A stretch of DNA of 64,000 bases, from assembly GCA_947561715.1 (NCBI GenBank), contig OX387199.1, forward strand, positions 18,109,001-18,173,000, given 5' to 3'. A program made the translations under genes and the position numbers. This DNA comes from Ascidia mentula (lineage: Eukaryota > Chordata > Ascidiacea > Phlebobranchia > Ascidiidae). Below, one piece after another: positions 11,321 through 21,929 of this stretch. Each line of letters opens with the position of its first letter. The stretch's first letter is position 1. The notes under the pieces are model-generated. The model searched no databases and was not told where the DNA came from. It worked only from the letters and a program-made list of their open reading frames with translations.

Positions 11321-12704
11321 ATACATTTTATTCACGTGGAAAATATTCTGTACAGATCGGGGTTTGTTTAAGAAATGTCGTGCGACCTCATACAAAAATG
11401 TGGCTTGTGACGGTTACGAGACCGACAGCGAGAAATTCGGATTTTCACAAAAGCACTAGACTACCAGACACGAGGGGCAGAAATGTTGTGTTTATTCTCT
11501 CTGCAATGAATGTACAGTTATCAAAACAAATTAGTGACTGAAGGTCATAGTGTTATGTCACTGGCGCCAAGGTGTTTTTTACAGCATAAACTCGCCTTGT
11601 ATTTTGAATGCGGGTGTTTATAAGGAAAAGAACACTATTCTTTTCGCCCTAGAATATATTTCGCTAAGGTTCACATACTGATGTTTTTGCAAACTTGTTT
11701 ATATGCGTAGTTTTCTGCCGTTTTACTGAACTAAGTTCATATTGTGTAGTGTTGTCTTTCGTAACACGATTTAGAGCTTTACTAAAAGTTGACACAATAC
11801 TTACCAAGGATCTTTGGAGTTGTTTTGACAAACTTTCGACCGATAACAAACGAAATTATGAATAAACGTGCTTGATCCAGCTTGGTTACAATGCCTCGGC
11901 TACGATGCTATGGAACTCAATGGTAATTTAACAAACACGTTTAAGGACATGCTGGTGTCACAATAAGCTTGTTGTCGAAACAACAGAACAAGACCAGACC
12001 AGGTTGCTTTTATAGTAACGTAGAAATGACTCATCTGTGTGAACCAAGCAACATTAATAAAATAATTAAAAAAAATAGTTGTTTTCAGTGTCGTTGCAAA
12101 TTAATACATGAACCACAGTTTTAGGGGGAACAAGGGATGTGGATGGTGATCAAAAATCTGACAGCAACAAACGTAACGTAATGAATATTTTATCTTCCTG
12201 TTTACCCTTCATTATCTTTGAACATTGTGACGTCACTGGAGCCTGATGTAGCGTTTCCAGTCATTGTTATAAAACACAGTAATTTAGTCAACGAAGTCGA
12301 ATGTTTATGACTTTTCGCTGCTAGTTGCGCTATGTACCAGTTCATTAATTCAACCCAAATCATTTACTTGATGTTTACAAACATCACGAAACAGTCAGTT
12401 AAAAGCTTAACGAAGTGCACAAAGAGTTTGGTCGACCACGAGATGTCACAGTTTCGAAATTTCAACAATCTTGTAGTTTGCCGAAACAGTACTTGTCAAA
12501 TTCAGCAAAACACGTGTATGTAACTCGGTGCAAGTTAATTTGTAACTTTGTGGGCCACAGTCGGTGCCACTTATCGCGTTCATATCGTACATACAAGGCA
12601 GAAGTGCAAGAAAAAACAGATTTAGGGTTTAGGACAGGAAACTGGTTATCTAACAATCAACAACTGTTTGTTGTTGTGTTGCTGCCCGACAAATTGTAAT
12701 TTAA
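11321..12704. other. Duplicated intergenic flank
   Basis: No gene seen. The stretch matches the flanks downstream of copies 1 and 3 (transcript-end region near 11340-11450) and upstream of copies 2 and 4 (about 12225-12650). These shared flanks show that the array grew by duplication of blocks of about 2 kb rather than of coding sequence alone. Confidence 0.45.
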
Positions 12705-12833
12705 TTCTTCTGGCACAAATAAACGCATCTTTTATTCGCCGACGTTTCGCCAGATTTTCCCTTACAATTACCCAGGAGAAATACAGTTGAACAGCAGGTA
12801 AAACAACGATACGTTTAATTGTGCCAGAAGAAC
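12705..12833. repeat. Short inverted-repeat element, copy 2
   Basis: Left end ttcttctggcacaaataaac and right end cgtttaattgtgccagaaga form about 16 bp of inverted repeat. The interior on the minus strand carries CTCCTGGGTAA followed by GGCGAAACGTCGG, a degraded hammerhead-like arrangement. The sister copy is at 4336-4464, in the equivalent upstream position of copy 2. Confidence 0.55.
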
Positions 12834-12951
12834 AAAATAATTGAAACATTGCATGATGTTGTCGGATGTAGGATAAAAAAGTTCAATTTGTTTCGGTTCT
12901 ATAGGTTTTTAAGGTGATAAATATTAATAAGTACGACTGACTGTGGCTAAA

Positions 12952-13620
12952 ATGTCAGATGTGGAAATAAATGAACTGACTTGCCGGAAGCTGAAGGGAA
13001 ACGATCTCCCCCAAGTACTAAAATTCATCGACGAATTTCACACACCAAGGGGCAGTATACAGAAAATCTTCAAAGTAAACCAGAACTGCGACTACTTGTA
13101 CAACAGAGCTAGGGCACGGTCTGCAATTGGAGACAAGGTTTCTTTCGGAATATTTGACAAAAATGGAAAAATGGTTCGACTCAACATGGCCTCCATCAAG
13201 GAAAAGGGGAAAACGTACAAATTCCCGTCAGTAGATGGAGATGATTGTCCAGGACATCAGGCAAAACTACGCTTTTTGAAACATATTGAAAGTGACGTGT
13301 TCACAGACTTGAACTCAAACAGAGTAATGAATTTATCGTTGTCAACTGGTCATCCAGATTATCATGGTAAAACGCTGTGGAAAGTATATGAAATATACGA
13401 TCTGCTTGAGTCTTGTGCCGCTGAAAATGGCTGCAGTCATTTGGTCAGTTCGCCTGTTTCAATTTACTCACAAAAAGTGCTTGTGAATGCCGGGTTTTCC
13501 ATGTTGAGAAAAATAAACTACACTGACTACGTTGATCCTTTGACGGGTGAGAAGCCGGATTTGGAACTTTCCCCAATTCACACAAGCGCCATGTTCATGT
13601 ACAAAAAGATAATTTTTTAA
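12952..13620 (+). CDS. GNAT-like acetyltransferase family protein, copy 6 (shortened tail)
   Basis: Class I copy, 222 residues from the ATG at 12952 (MSDVEINELTC), frame intact. It carries VRLNMASIK, a class II-like residue choice, and SSPVSIYSQKVLV in motif B, shared only with the inverted copy 7. After MYKK the sequence changes abruptly to IIF and a stop, because the inverted-repeat noncoding sequence begins there and the usual RLFEIRAGL tail is lost. Copy 7 ends in the same way, so the truncation came before the inverted duplication or was copied by conversion. Product plausible; activity untested. Confidence 0.7.
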   Translation: MSDVEINELTCRKLKGNDLPQVLKFIDEFHTPRGSIQKIFKVNQNCDYLYNRARARSAIGDKVSFGIFDKNGKMVRLNMASIKEKGKTYKFPSVDGDDCPGHQAKLRFLKHIESDVFTDLNSNRVMNLSLSTGHPDYHGKTLWKVYEIYDLLESCAAENGCSHLVSSPVSIYSQKVLVNAGFSMLRKINYTDYVDPLTGEKPDLELSPIHTSAMFMYKKIIF

Positions 13621-15215
13621 ACGTTTTGCCTATGTTGGAATTTAATGTCACAAGAAGATTTTGAATGTAGATTTGCATCGTATAATTGAGAAGATTTGCA
13701 TCATATAATTTACGTGCGCTTTGTTTAGCTTTTTCCCTAATTGTAATCAACAGTTTATTGCATACATTAAAATCATTGTGATACGACCGGTTGCAACCTA
13801 TTAACTTCAAGTGTTACGATCCTCTGGCTGAACATGATTCTCCATCAGGCAATCATCTCTATAGGGCGAAGTGCGAACTGTGTTGCTGCGTGCTGTGATT
13901 CCAAGATACAAATTACAGCAAAAACCCATAGGCTTCCGGAGTTGGTTAAGTGGATTTAAAGTAGCTGAACCAATTTAAAGTTTGACTAGATTGCGTGTTA
14001 TGCTCGATTGTAACATAGCAAATACTAGCAAATACTAAAATGGCATGTTGTGATAATTTGGCATTTATTTTATAAACACGGAAACATCAACATTGTTTCA
14101 TTTGGCGCATTCTTTGCTTTATGTATTTTGGCAACTGCGCTGCAGAAGTAGAAAGGTTTGCAAAAATATTACCTAAAATCATATCGATTTGACCAAAAAC
14201 TTTCAGGTTGTAAATTAGCTGTGTGTAGGTTGATGATATTCACTTTTGTTTTTTGTGAAGTGAGGTTGTCAACAAAAATATCTTTGGCACGATCTGTAAT
14301 TGGAAAACTATCTTCTCCACGTACTAAAATTTATCACTAACCAGAGGTCAGCCTATAAAAAATATTAAAAGAAAGTCAGAAACCTCGCGTCTTTTAGTTG
14401 TTGATGAGCTCGTTTCTTTGGTTTTCCTGGCACTTCTGTCATGTATACTTAGTGATATAAACACGATAAGTGGAAACATCACAGAGGCGCACAAAGTGGC
14501 AAATTTACATGCACTATTGATAACACATCCACGTATAAACTTTTCACGGTGTTTACGAAACGAAATCCGATAATTAGACAAATATTAGGAAATGTACCTT
14601 ATAGTCGGTAAATTGCGTTTCTTTCTGCGAACCAACTACTTCTGTGTATGTTTATACAATCGAGCATAACACGCAATCTAGTCAAACTTTAAATTTGTTC
14701 AGCTACTTTAAATCCACTTAACCAACTCCGGAAGCTTATGGGTTTTTGCTGTAATTTTTATCTTGGAATCACAGTTCGCACTTCGCCCTATAGAGATGAT
14801 TTCCTGATGGAGAATCATGTTCAGCCAGAGGATCGTAATACTTGAAGTTTATAGGTTGCAACCGGTCGTATCACAATGATTTTAATGTATGCAATAAACT
14901 ATTGATTACAATTAGGGAAAAAGCCAAACAAAGCGCACGTAATTTATATGATGCAAATCTTCTCAATTATACGATGCAAATCTACATTCAAAATCTTCTT
15001 GTGACATTAAATTCCAACATAGGCAAAACGTTTAAAAAATTATCTTTTTGTACATGAACATGGCGCTTGTGTGAATTGGGGAAAGTTCCAAATCCGGCTT
15101 CTCACCCGTCAAAGGATCAACGTAGTCAGTGTAGTTTATTTTTCTCAACATGAAAAACCCGGCTTTCACAAGCACTTTTTGTGAGTAAATTGAAACAGGC
15201 GAACTGACCAAATGA
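13440..15215. repeat. Large inverted repeat around the GNAT copy 6 / copy 7 pair
   Basis: The left arm, about 13440-14012, includes the 3' end of copy 6 and about 390 bp beyond it. It is matched in reverse complement by about 14654-15215. The spacer is about 640 bp. Arms are nearly identical outside the genes (for example the stretch from 'acacgcaatctagtc' inward). The 5' halves of the two genes differ more than the 3' halves, so the near-identical portion begins inside the coding region. Confidence 0.8.
14275..14380 (+). pseudogene. Scrambled class II GNAT shred in the palindrome spacer
   Basis: Short pieces resemble class II coding sequence out of order: 'gcacgatctgtaattggaa' (ARSAIGD region), then a 'ccacgtactaaaatttatca' piece (LPQVLKFIT region), then 'ccagaggtcagcctataa' (PEVSL region). 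No usable frame remains. Confidence 0.5.
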
Positions 15216-15699
15216 CTGCAGTCATTTTCAGCGGCACAAGATTCAAGCAGATCGTATATTTTGAATACTTTCCACAGCTTTTTACCATGATAATCTGGAT
15301 GACCAGTCGACAACGATAAATCGATTACTCTGCTTGTGTTTAAGTCTGTGAACACGTCACTTTCAATTTGTTTCAAAAAGCGTAGTTTTGCCTGATGTCC
15401 TGGACAATCATCTCCATCTACCGACGGCAATTTGTACTTTTTCCCCTTTTCCTTGATTGAGGCCATGTTGAGTCGAACCATGTTTCCATTTTTGTCAAAT
15501 ATTCCGAAAGAAACCTTGTCTCCAATTGCACACCGTGCCCTTGCTCTGTGGTACAAGTAGTCGCAGTGCTGGTTTGTTTTGAAGATTTGCTCTATACTGC
15601 CCCTTGGTGTGTAAAATTCGTCGATGAATTTTAGTACTTGGGGAGATCGTTTTCCATCAGCTTCCGGCAAGTCAGTTCATTTAGATCCACATCTGACAT
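15032..15699 (-). pseudogene. GNAT-like copy 7 (class I), frameshifted near the start
   Basis: Minus-strand mirror of copy 6. The normal start (ATG at 15699, MSDVDLNELTC) is present. The run of five C in 'gatctcccccaag' has only four here (15640-15643 on the plus strand), which breaks the frame at about residue 19. The remaining ~200 residues are open and carry HPDYHGKKLW, DCSHLVSSPVSIYSQ and PIHTSAMFMYKKIIF. An alternative ATG upstream in the shifted frame gives a 212-residue product with a wrong N-terminus. One indel in a C-run could be recent decay or a sequencing error. Confidence 0.7.
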
Positions 15700-16861
15700 T
15701 TTAGCCACAGTCAGTCGTACAGATATTAATATTGGTGTGCAACTTCACATTTAAAATCTACCTAACTGAAATAAATTGAACGATTCAACAACCAAACAAC
15801 AACCTGCAATTGTTGATGAGGCTGATTCTTATGTAACCCCATTCGTGTCCAAATCCTAAACCTCTCTTTCGTGGCACTTCTGTCTTGTGTACACAGTGAT
15901 ATCAACGCGATAAGTGCCATCATTCAGTGACCGCCACTCTGACCCACGAAGTTACAAATTAACTTGCTGTAAACAACACACACGTGCTTCAATGAAATTA
16001 ACAAGTGCTGATTCGCCAACTACACGCTTTGTAACATCTCGAAGTCGACTAAAGTCTTCATGCACTTCGTTAAGCTTTTAACTGGTTGTGATGTTTATCA
16101 ACATCAAGTAAATGACTTCTGTTTTATTAATGAACTGGTACATGTTAAAAGTGACAAACATTCGACTTCGAATCTTCGAATGATATCCTTCATAAACAAT
16201 GATTGGAAACGCGAGACTACTTCCAGCACAATACCGGAAGACAAAATATCAATTACGTCATACGTTTGTTGCAGTCTGACATTTGATGACCAAACAGCCA
16301 AGTATCATAACATGTTATTTTAGCAGCAATTCGAACTTTTTAATTCAACAACGCACAATTTTTGATGAGTTTCATTCTTAGGTAACCTCATTCCTGTCCA
16401 AAAGTCTAAACAACAAAACTAAATGATTTGAGTTGAAATAAAAAACTATCGCCTCTTGGCTTCGTTGATAAACTATACGCGAAAAACGAGACGGGCTTGC
16501 GTTGAGTCTGGCGGCGGTGGCACGAATAAACATTCAAACCTGGCGAGAAATTGTTCACACAAGCACTAAACCAAACACGAGGGCAGAAACGTTTGCATGA
16601 GTACCATGCTAATCAACAGATGCCAACCTTCGCCATTCATATTTAGGATTATACGCTCCAAATATTTTTTCACGAAGATTCTATTAACACAACTGTTTTT
16701 GGACCCTGTGTCTAGTCTGACACTAAATCATTTTTAGCCAAGTTTTGCTTTCTAAATCAACAGTTAGTTAGCTTTTTTCTAACTAAATCAACAGTTAGTT
16801 AGTAACTCCTTGAGGCACCTAAACAAGTTTTAAGCATGTTTTACCAAAATAACCCCAATTT
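15700..16861. other. Reverse-oriented GNAT upstream flank, no gene
   Basis: About 15700-16200 is the reverse complement of the upstream flank of other copies (same 'tgttgatgaggctgattctta' context and acceptor-like site). Nothing coding is seen from 16320 to 16861. A near-identical stretch with cggcggtggca at about 16510 recurs at about 22660. Confidence 0.4.
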
Positions 16862-17119
16862 TTAGAAGTCCGCATCCACCTGAATTGGGGAAGGTTTGCC
16901 TGCGTTTATAATATTGCTACAGCCGCCAGACATACCTTCAGCCGTTTGCTCTTTCGGCGAAACACCATCGTTCATTAATAAAGCGTAGAAACGCAAGACA
17001 AAATCTGGGAAATCTGTTGGACGAAATATGACTTTAAATCTCACATAAAACAAAACCTCATCTTCAGGATGAAAAAGGGTTAAGATTTCGGATCCGAAAC
17101 ATAGATCACGTTTCTTCAA
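16862..17119 (-). CDS. Unrecognised 85-residue ORF, possible exon remnant
   Basis: Open frame of 85 residues with protein-like composition (GSEILTLFHPEDEVLFYVRF, then KVIFRPTDFPDFVLRFYALL). No family recognised. A relative with stops and gaps lies on the minus strand at about 22990-23170, sharing the 'gaagcgtagaaacgc' and 'aaaacaaaacctcatc' stretches, so the segment is at least a duplicated sequence. It could be one exon of a decayed gene or part of a mobile element. Confidence 0.3.
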   Translation of the reverse strand: MKKRDLCFGSEILTLFHPEDEVLFYVRFKVIFRPTDFPDFVLRFYALLMNDGVSPKEQTAEGMSGGCSNIINAGKPSPIQVDADF

Positions 17120-18147
17120 GATCTCGACATTTGTGATTATTGTGACGCAATTGTAACCCGTGTCTGACAGGCGCGGTTATTCACTTACAACAGACCATTG
17201 TTTTCTTTTGCAAGTGCTGTGTCTGGCATTCTGTTTCTAGCTTTTGCCTTTGTGGTGATTACATAGGTATAACAAAGCGTTCTAAACTGCCAGTTTTAAA
17301 GTAGATGATTAAATATAACACATCTGAGTATAGGCCTGCTTTGTAATGGAGTTACCTAAGATTCGGACTCAACAACAATTGAGCGTTGTTACTTCGATGT
17401 TATTCGGATCTGTAGTATCTAACTGTAACCTCGTTTACATGACGGTTTAAGACAGCTGACTCGCCGATCCGACTCTCTCGTTTTCGGCGAAGAGAAAAAG
17501 GCAAGCGTCTTAAGCCGTCTCAGCCTTCGATCTAAGAGTGGTTTACGGGACAGTTTAAAGCGTTTAAGTCAGCTTAAAGGCAATTGCGACAAGTGGCGCG
17601 AAGAAGTTAGGTTTAGGTAATTTGTTTATGAGGTTGTGCGTATAGGGTATGCTGTTTACAATAAAACCTAAAAGTAATTAACTAGTTTTTGTACAATTAC
17701 GTGAGTATGCTGTATGTTGCAGGGGGCAGAAGGATGTGCTTACTCCAGTTTTAGTACGATTTTGATCAATATTGCACAAGTGTTGAATGAAAGCATCAAG
17801 ATACAAAAACGCAATATTCATTTTGAGGACGTAAGTTGCATTTTGGAGACCTGAAGGAAACAAATGCATTGCAGGGTTGCTGACATTTGCTTGAAAGAAG
17901 AATGATGTATCCGTAAATATAAGACTCATACCCCTATTGATGTGACATGTACATTTTTCATCACAAAAAGAACATTTTTTAGTAACTGTAACTATTATTT
18001 GGCTTGGCACAGCCATACACTTGTGTGTTAACTGTTTTCATTTGCTGCTGGATGTGCTGTAACAGAACAAGTCAATGCAAACTGGTTGTTTATTCATTTT
18101 TACTGCATGTTTTTTAAGAAAGGATTATGTGAACAACAATCAACAAT
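17120..18147. other. Gene-free stretch
   Basis: No supported gene. About 17420-17580 contains imperfect repeats built on 'gtttaca-gac-gtttaa' (17433 and 17550). A 112-codon open frame on the minus strand (18016-17678) has no recognisable domain and is not called. Confidence 0.35.
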
Positions 18148-18195
18148 AAAAGATGGACAAATAGTTCGACTCAACATGGCCTCAATCAAACGTAT
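18148..18195 (+). pseudogene. GNAT shred (KDGQIVRLNMASIK)
   Basis: Fourteen residues matching residues ~70-83 of the family sit alone at the start of a block (about 18190-19450) that copies 9420-10570. Confidence 0.6.
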
Positions 18196-18757
18196 ATACA
18201 ACAGTATAAGACTTGAGTCGATAATGAAATGTCAAAGTTACGAAATTCAAACAAGCTTGCCGGCTTCGTCGAATCAGCACTTATGAGTTCGCCAAAGAAC
18301 GTGTACTACTTAGCACAAGTTAATTCATATCTTAGCTTCGTAAGAATTAAACCCATCAACAATTGTACTTCGTTGAATTGAAAGAATCGATGATATTTGT
18401 ATCTGTTGTTACGCCACACACGTGGGCAGCGCTTGCGAACTACCAGTGCTCGTAAACAGAGAGTTTATTATTCAGAGTCAAAATACGCGTGTCACAAAAA
18501 AACGCGGTTTTCTGCAATAATTCAAGCATGACACAACGTATATCGCGAGACAAACCCAACTTACCGAGCTATGACGTAGGCAAGCCTTGAATGTCCTTAC
18601 ATAAGCATGCTGTTCAATGAGTATTAATTTCCGAAAGTTAACTGCCTCCTAACACATAAAATATAAGAAAGCAATAGGTTAATTGTAGCCCATACGCAGC
18701 ACAGACAAACACAACGACTAAACTTAAGAATTGAAATCGCGCCAACAAACCAAGACA

Positions 18758-18862
18758 AAAATAAACCACGATGACTACGTTGATCCTTTGCCGGGTGAGA
18801 GGCCGGATTTGGAACTCTCGCCAATTCACACAAGCGCCATGTTCATGTACAAAAAGTTGGAT
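18758..18862 (+). pseudogene. GNAT C-terminal shred, second copy
   Basis: Reads KINHDDYVDPLPGERPDLEL then SPIHTSAMFMYKKLDKSYTP. It is the partner of the shred at 10008-10110, in the same position upstream of a class II gene. Confidence 0.75.
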
Positions 18863-18905
18863 AAAAGCTATACGCCTCTTTCGTTTACATCACAAGGAAT
18901 TTATT

Positions 18906-19008
18906 ACTATATGCTTGCTTGTGCACTGCTTTTATAAGAGACTGACTGTTAAACAACTTTATTCGCACGAGCTTTCGCGAGATTGATCTCGCTTCATCAG
19001 GTGCAGCA
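18906..19008 (-). mobile_element. 103-bp short retroelement-like insertion with a hammerhead-like core
   Basis: Flanked by the 12-bp direct repeat aaggaatttatt (18894-18905 and 19009-19020). The paralogous block at about 10141-10152 has a single aaggaatttatt and no insertion, so this is a filled site with its empty counterpart. On the minus strand the element begins TGCTGCACCTGATGA, then a 6-bp stem GCGAGA/TCTCGC, then GAAA. This is the CUGAUGA - stem II - GAAA order of a hammerhead. A possible stem I (TGCAC/GTGCA) closes it about 50 nt later, but the base expected to be U before the cleavage site is C. A diverged relative lies at 25712-25812. Confidence 0.7.
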
Positions 19009-19475
19009 AAGGAATTTATTGTAAATCTATTCATGACGTTTCATATGAAATGCACGTGAGGCCTATTTTTTGTTTCGTTATATGTTACCAGAACCTCATG
19101 TACAGTACATGTATTGTAAATAAATCAATAAATAAACGAAGCAAACATGTTACTGAGTCAAAGAACACTGTAGTTCAAAGCAGTATTTTTTACTTAAAGA
19201 CCCCTTCGCCTTTTTCCAGCTACATTCCTTGATGACTTGGCATTTTGGATATAGATTTCGTAATGTCACTTATCTTGTTCAGAACATTGTGCACACAAGG
19301 CAGAAGTGTCTTGAAAAAGAAGGTTTAGGATTTAGACAGGAATTAGGTTGGATAAGAATCAGCCACATCAACAATTTCTGGTTGTTGTTTGGTTGTTGAA
19401 TGAAAAAGTTCAATTTATTTCAGTTCGGTAGGTTTAAGTGTTGAGGTGAATACCAATATTAATATCTGTACGACT

Positions 19476-20162
19476 ATGACGACTGACTGTAGCGAAATGT
19501 CAGATGTGGATCTAAATGAACTGACTTGCAGAAAACTGAACGAAAACGATCTTCTCCAAGTACTAAAGTTTATTACTGATTTTTATACGCCAGAGGTCAG
19601 CCTACACAAAATATTTAAAGGAAATCAGCACTACAGTTACTTGTATCAAAGTGCTAGAGCACGGTCTGCAATTGGAGACCACGCTTCTTTTGGAATATTC
19701 GACAAAGATGGAAAAATAGTTCGACTCAACATGGCCTCAATCAAGGAAAAGGGGAAAACGTACAAATCCCCTTTAGTAGCTGGAGATGATTGTCCAGGAC
19801 ATCAGGCCAAGTTTCAGTTTTTAAATCATCTTGAAGGTGACGTGTTCACAGACCTAAACACAAACAAAATAATGAATCTTTCGTTTTCGACTGGTCATCC
19901 GGATTATCGTGGCAAAAAGCTGTGGAAAGTGTTTAAAATATACGATCTGCTAGAGTCTTGTGCCGCTGAAAATGGCTGCAGTCATCTGGTGAATTCAGCT
20001 GTTTCCTGTTACGAACAGAAGGTGGTTGAGAGTGCCGGATTTTCCATGTTGAGAAAAATAAACTACGCTGACTACGTTGATCCTTTGACGGGTGAGAAGC
20101 CGGATTTGGAACTTTCGCCAATTCACTCAAGCGCCATGTTGATGTACAAAAAAGTTGGCTGA
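19476..20162 (+). CDS. GNAT-like acetyltransferase family protein, copy 8 (class II)
   Basis: Best-preserved + strand class II copy: 228 residues from the ATG at 19476 (MTTDCSEMSDVDL), or 221 from the ATG at 19497 used by the other copies. Class II marks are PEVSLHKIF, NHLEGDVFTDLNTNKIMNLS, HPDYRGKKLW and SAVSCYEQKVV. It stops after MYKKVG (aaagttggctga), lacking the RLFEIRAGL tail. The 1.2-kb upstream block is the same as that of copy 5. The acetyl-CoA loop has R-G-K-K-L-W: arginine is kept and both later small residues are lost. The stop at the same point in copy 9 suggests class II proteins may normally end here. Confidence 0.72.
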   Translation: MTTDCSEMSDVDLNELTCRKLNENDLLQVLKFITDFYTPEVSLHKIFKGNQHYSYLYQSARARSAIGDHASFGIFDKDGKIVRLNMASIKEKGKTYKSPLVAGDDCPGHQAKFQFLNHLEGDVFTDLNTNKIMNLSFSTGHPDYRGKKLWKVFKIYDLLESCAAENGCSHLVNSAVSCYEQKVVESAGFSMLRKINYADYVDPLTGEKPDLELSPIHSSAMLMYKKVG

Positions 20163-21263
20163 GTCTAGTTTTTCCTTATTATTTTATGCAACGATTCTCT
20201 GCAGCATATATAGATTGTTTTGTTGGTCATTTAAAAGTGTTTGATGTAGCGCAAACCATGACGCCACCAATCCTGCGATTGGGCAACTGTTAAACCCGTT
20301 AAACGCTTGCTGACCGTTGGTTTGTTGATAATTGTTCTTTGCAGAAATTTCAAACCGTCTTTCATCTTAGTGTACATAAGTGCATGGCTCTTCGTCTAGT
20401 TCAGTCTTGGTCTACGTCTACGTCTTCGTCTACTTGTGTTCTTGTCTATACCTTGTGTTCATGTAACCTGGCAATCTAATTCAATATACTCATGTATGTT
20501 ATAAGCATGTAATCTTCATGTAATAAATAGTGTCGTAGTCTTACAGCAGTCAGGTTGGCAGACACAACAATTAGAAAATAGGAATCACTTTTTGCAGCAA
20601 CTAGAACTCATGAGTGACGTTATGTTAAATGCACTAACGTGTGATTTTCTTACCAAATGTTAAATAATATTGTTAAGACATAATAGCTTTAACATGGGTT
20701 GCAACAAGTCAGTCTACACAAAATATTTAAAGTGATATCGAGCCGACTACAGCGACTTTCATGAACTTGAATGAAATTAAATAAGTTGCAAATCCGGCAT
20801 CGCATTTGTCAATGAGTGCAAGTGGCAGGCGGACATGTACAACACCAACTGAAAGTTTTCAAATTATTTTAAAAACAATATTAAATGGACATACAGAGAG
20901 CCAAAAAGCAAAAAGGTTTGGGAAACACTTTGTGATGGAAGTTGTTTCGGTAGAAGCCAGCATGTCATTTTACTCGAATAAACGGTGAATTTTCACGAAG
21001 GCAGAATAAAAGAATTTAGTCAAAATTAGAAAAACAAAAAGTAGCTACACTACTCAGCATCTATTGATGGGGTAATTGAGGGTAGCTTATTTCCAAGATC
21101 CAGTAAAGTTTAAACTACTGATTTTTTATTTGTATCTCCTTTCCTCCTGTCAGTTTACTAATGGTTACATGGCACAATTTCTCGCACAACAGTTTTTTTT
21201 AACAAATCCAGATCTATACAGGATAATTCCCACAAGCCTTAAACATATTTAGAGTTCAAATAT
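20163..21263. other. Gene-free stretch with one GNAT shred
   Basis: Class II shred at about 20707-20760 (SLHKIFK region). A Cys/Thr-rich simple stretch (gtctacgtctacgtcttcgtctac) is at about 20405. Otherwise nothing gene-like. Confidence 0.35.
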
Positions 21264-21929
21264 TCATCCAACTTTTTTGTACATCAACATGGCTCTTGTG
21301 TGAATTGGCGAGAGTTCCAAATCCGGCTTCTCACCCGTCAAAGGATCAACGTAGTCAGCGTAGTTTATTTTTCTCAACATGGAAAACCCAGCATTCACAA
21401 GCACCTTCTGTTCGTAACAGGTAACAGCTGAATTCACCAAATGACTGCAGCCATTTTCAGCGGCACAAGACTCTAGCAGATTGTATATTTTTAACACTTT
21501 CCACAGCTTTTTGCCACGATAATCCGGATGACCAGTCGAAAACGAAAGATTCATTATTTTGTTTGTGTTTAGGTCTGTGAACACGTCACCTTCAAGTTGC
21601 TTCAAAAATCGAAACTTAGCCTGATGTCCTGGACAATCATCTCCATCTACTGGCGGAAATTTGTACGTTTTCCCCTTTTCCTTGATTGAGGCCATGTTGA
21701 GTCGAACTATTTTTCCATTTTTGTCGAATATTGCAAAAGAAGCGTGATCTGCAAATACAGACCGTGCTCTAGCACACTGAAATAAGTCATTGCAGTGCTG
21801 GTTAACTTGAAATATCTTGTGCAGACTGACCTCTGGTATATAAAAATCAGTGATAATTTTTAGTACTCGGGGAAGATCGTTTTCCATCAGTTTTCTGCAT
21901 GTCAAGTGACAAAGATCCACATCTGACAT
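21264..21929 (-). CDS. GNAT-like acetyltransferase family protein, copy 9 (class II, minus strand)
   Basis: Intact 221-residue frame from the ATG at 21929 (MSDVDLCHLTC). Class II motifs are PEVSLHKIF, HPDYRGKKLW, GCSHLVNSAVTCYEQKVLV and PIHTRAMLMYKKVG. It is the most diverged full-length copy (VLKIITDFYIPEVS, CNDLFQCARARSVFADHASFA), so it is an older branch. The stop comes right after VGG's first G codon pair (ggatga); the following bases resemble an out-of-frame remnant of the longer class I tail. The reverse orientation marks the array's inversion boundary together with copy 7. Confidence 0.7.
   Translation of the reverse strand: MSDVDLCHLTCRKLMENDLPRVLKIITDFYIPEVSLHKIFQVNQHCNDLFQCARARSVFADHASFAIFDKNGKIVRLNMASIKEKGKTYKFPPVDGDDCPGHQAKFRFLKQLEGDVFTDLNTNKIMNLSFSTGHPDYRGKKLWKVLKIYNLLESCAAENGCSHLVNSAVTCYEQKVLVNAGFSMLRKINYADYVDPLTGEKPDLELSPIHTRAMLMYKKVG

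Noticed and set aside
17678..18016. 112-codon minus-strand ORF
   Set aside because: No recognisable domain, no duplicate, no splice or promoter context; length is within chance for AT-rich DNA of this size.
20400..20460. Regular 'gtctacgtct' repeats as a CRISPR or satellite array
   Set aside because: Too short, irregular and without spacers; a simple-sequence tract.
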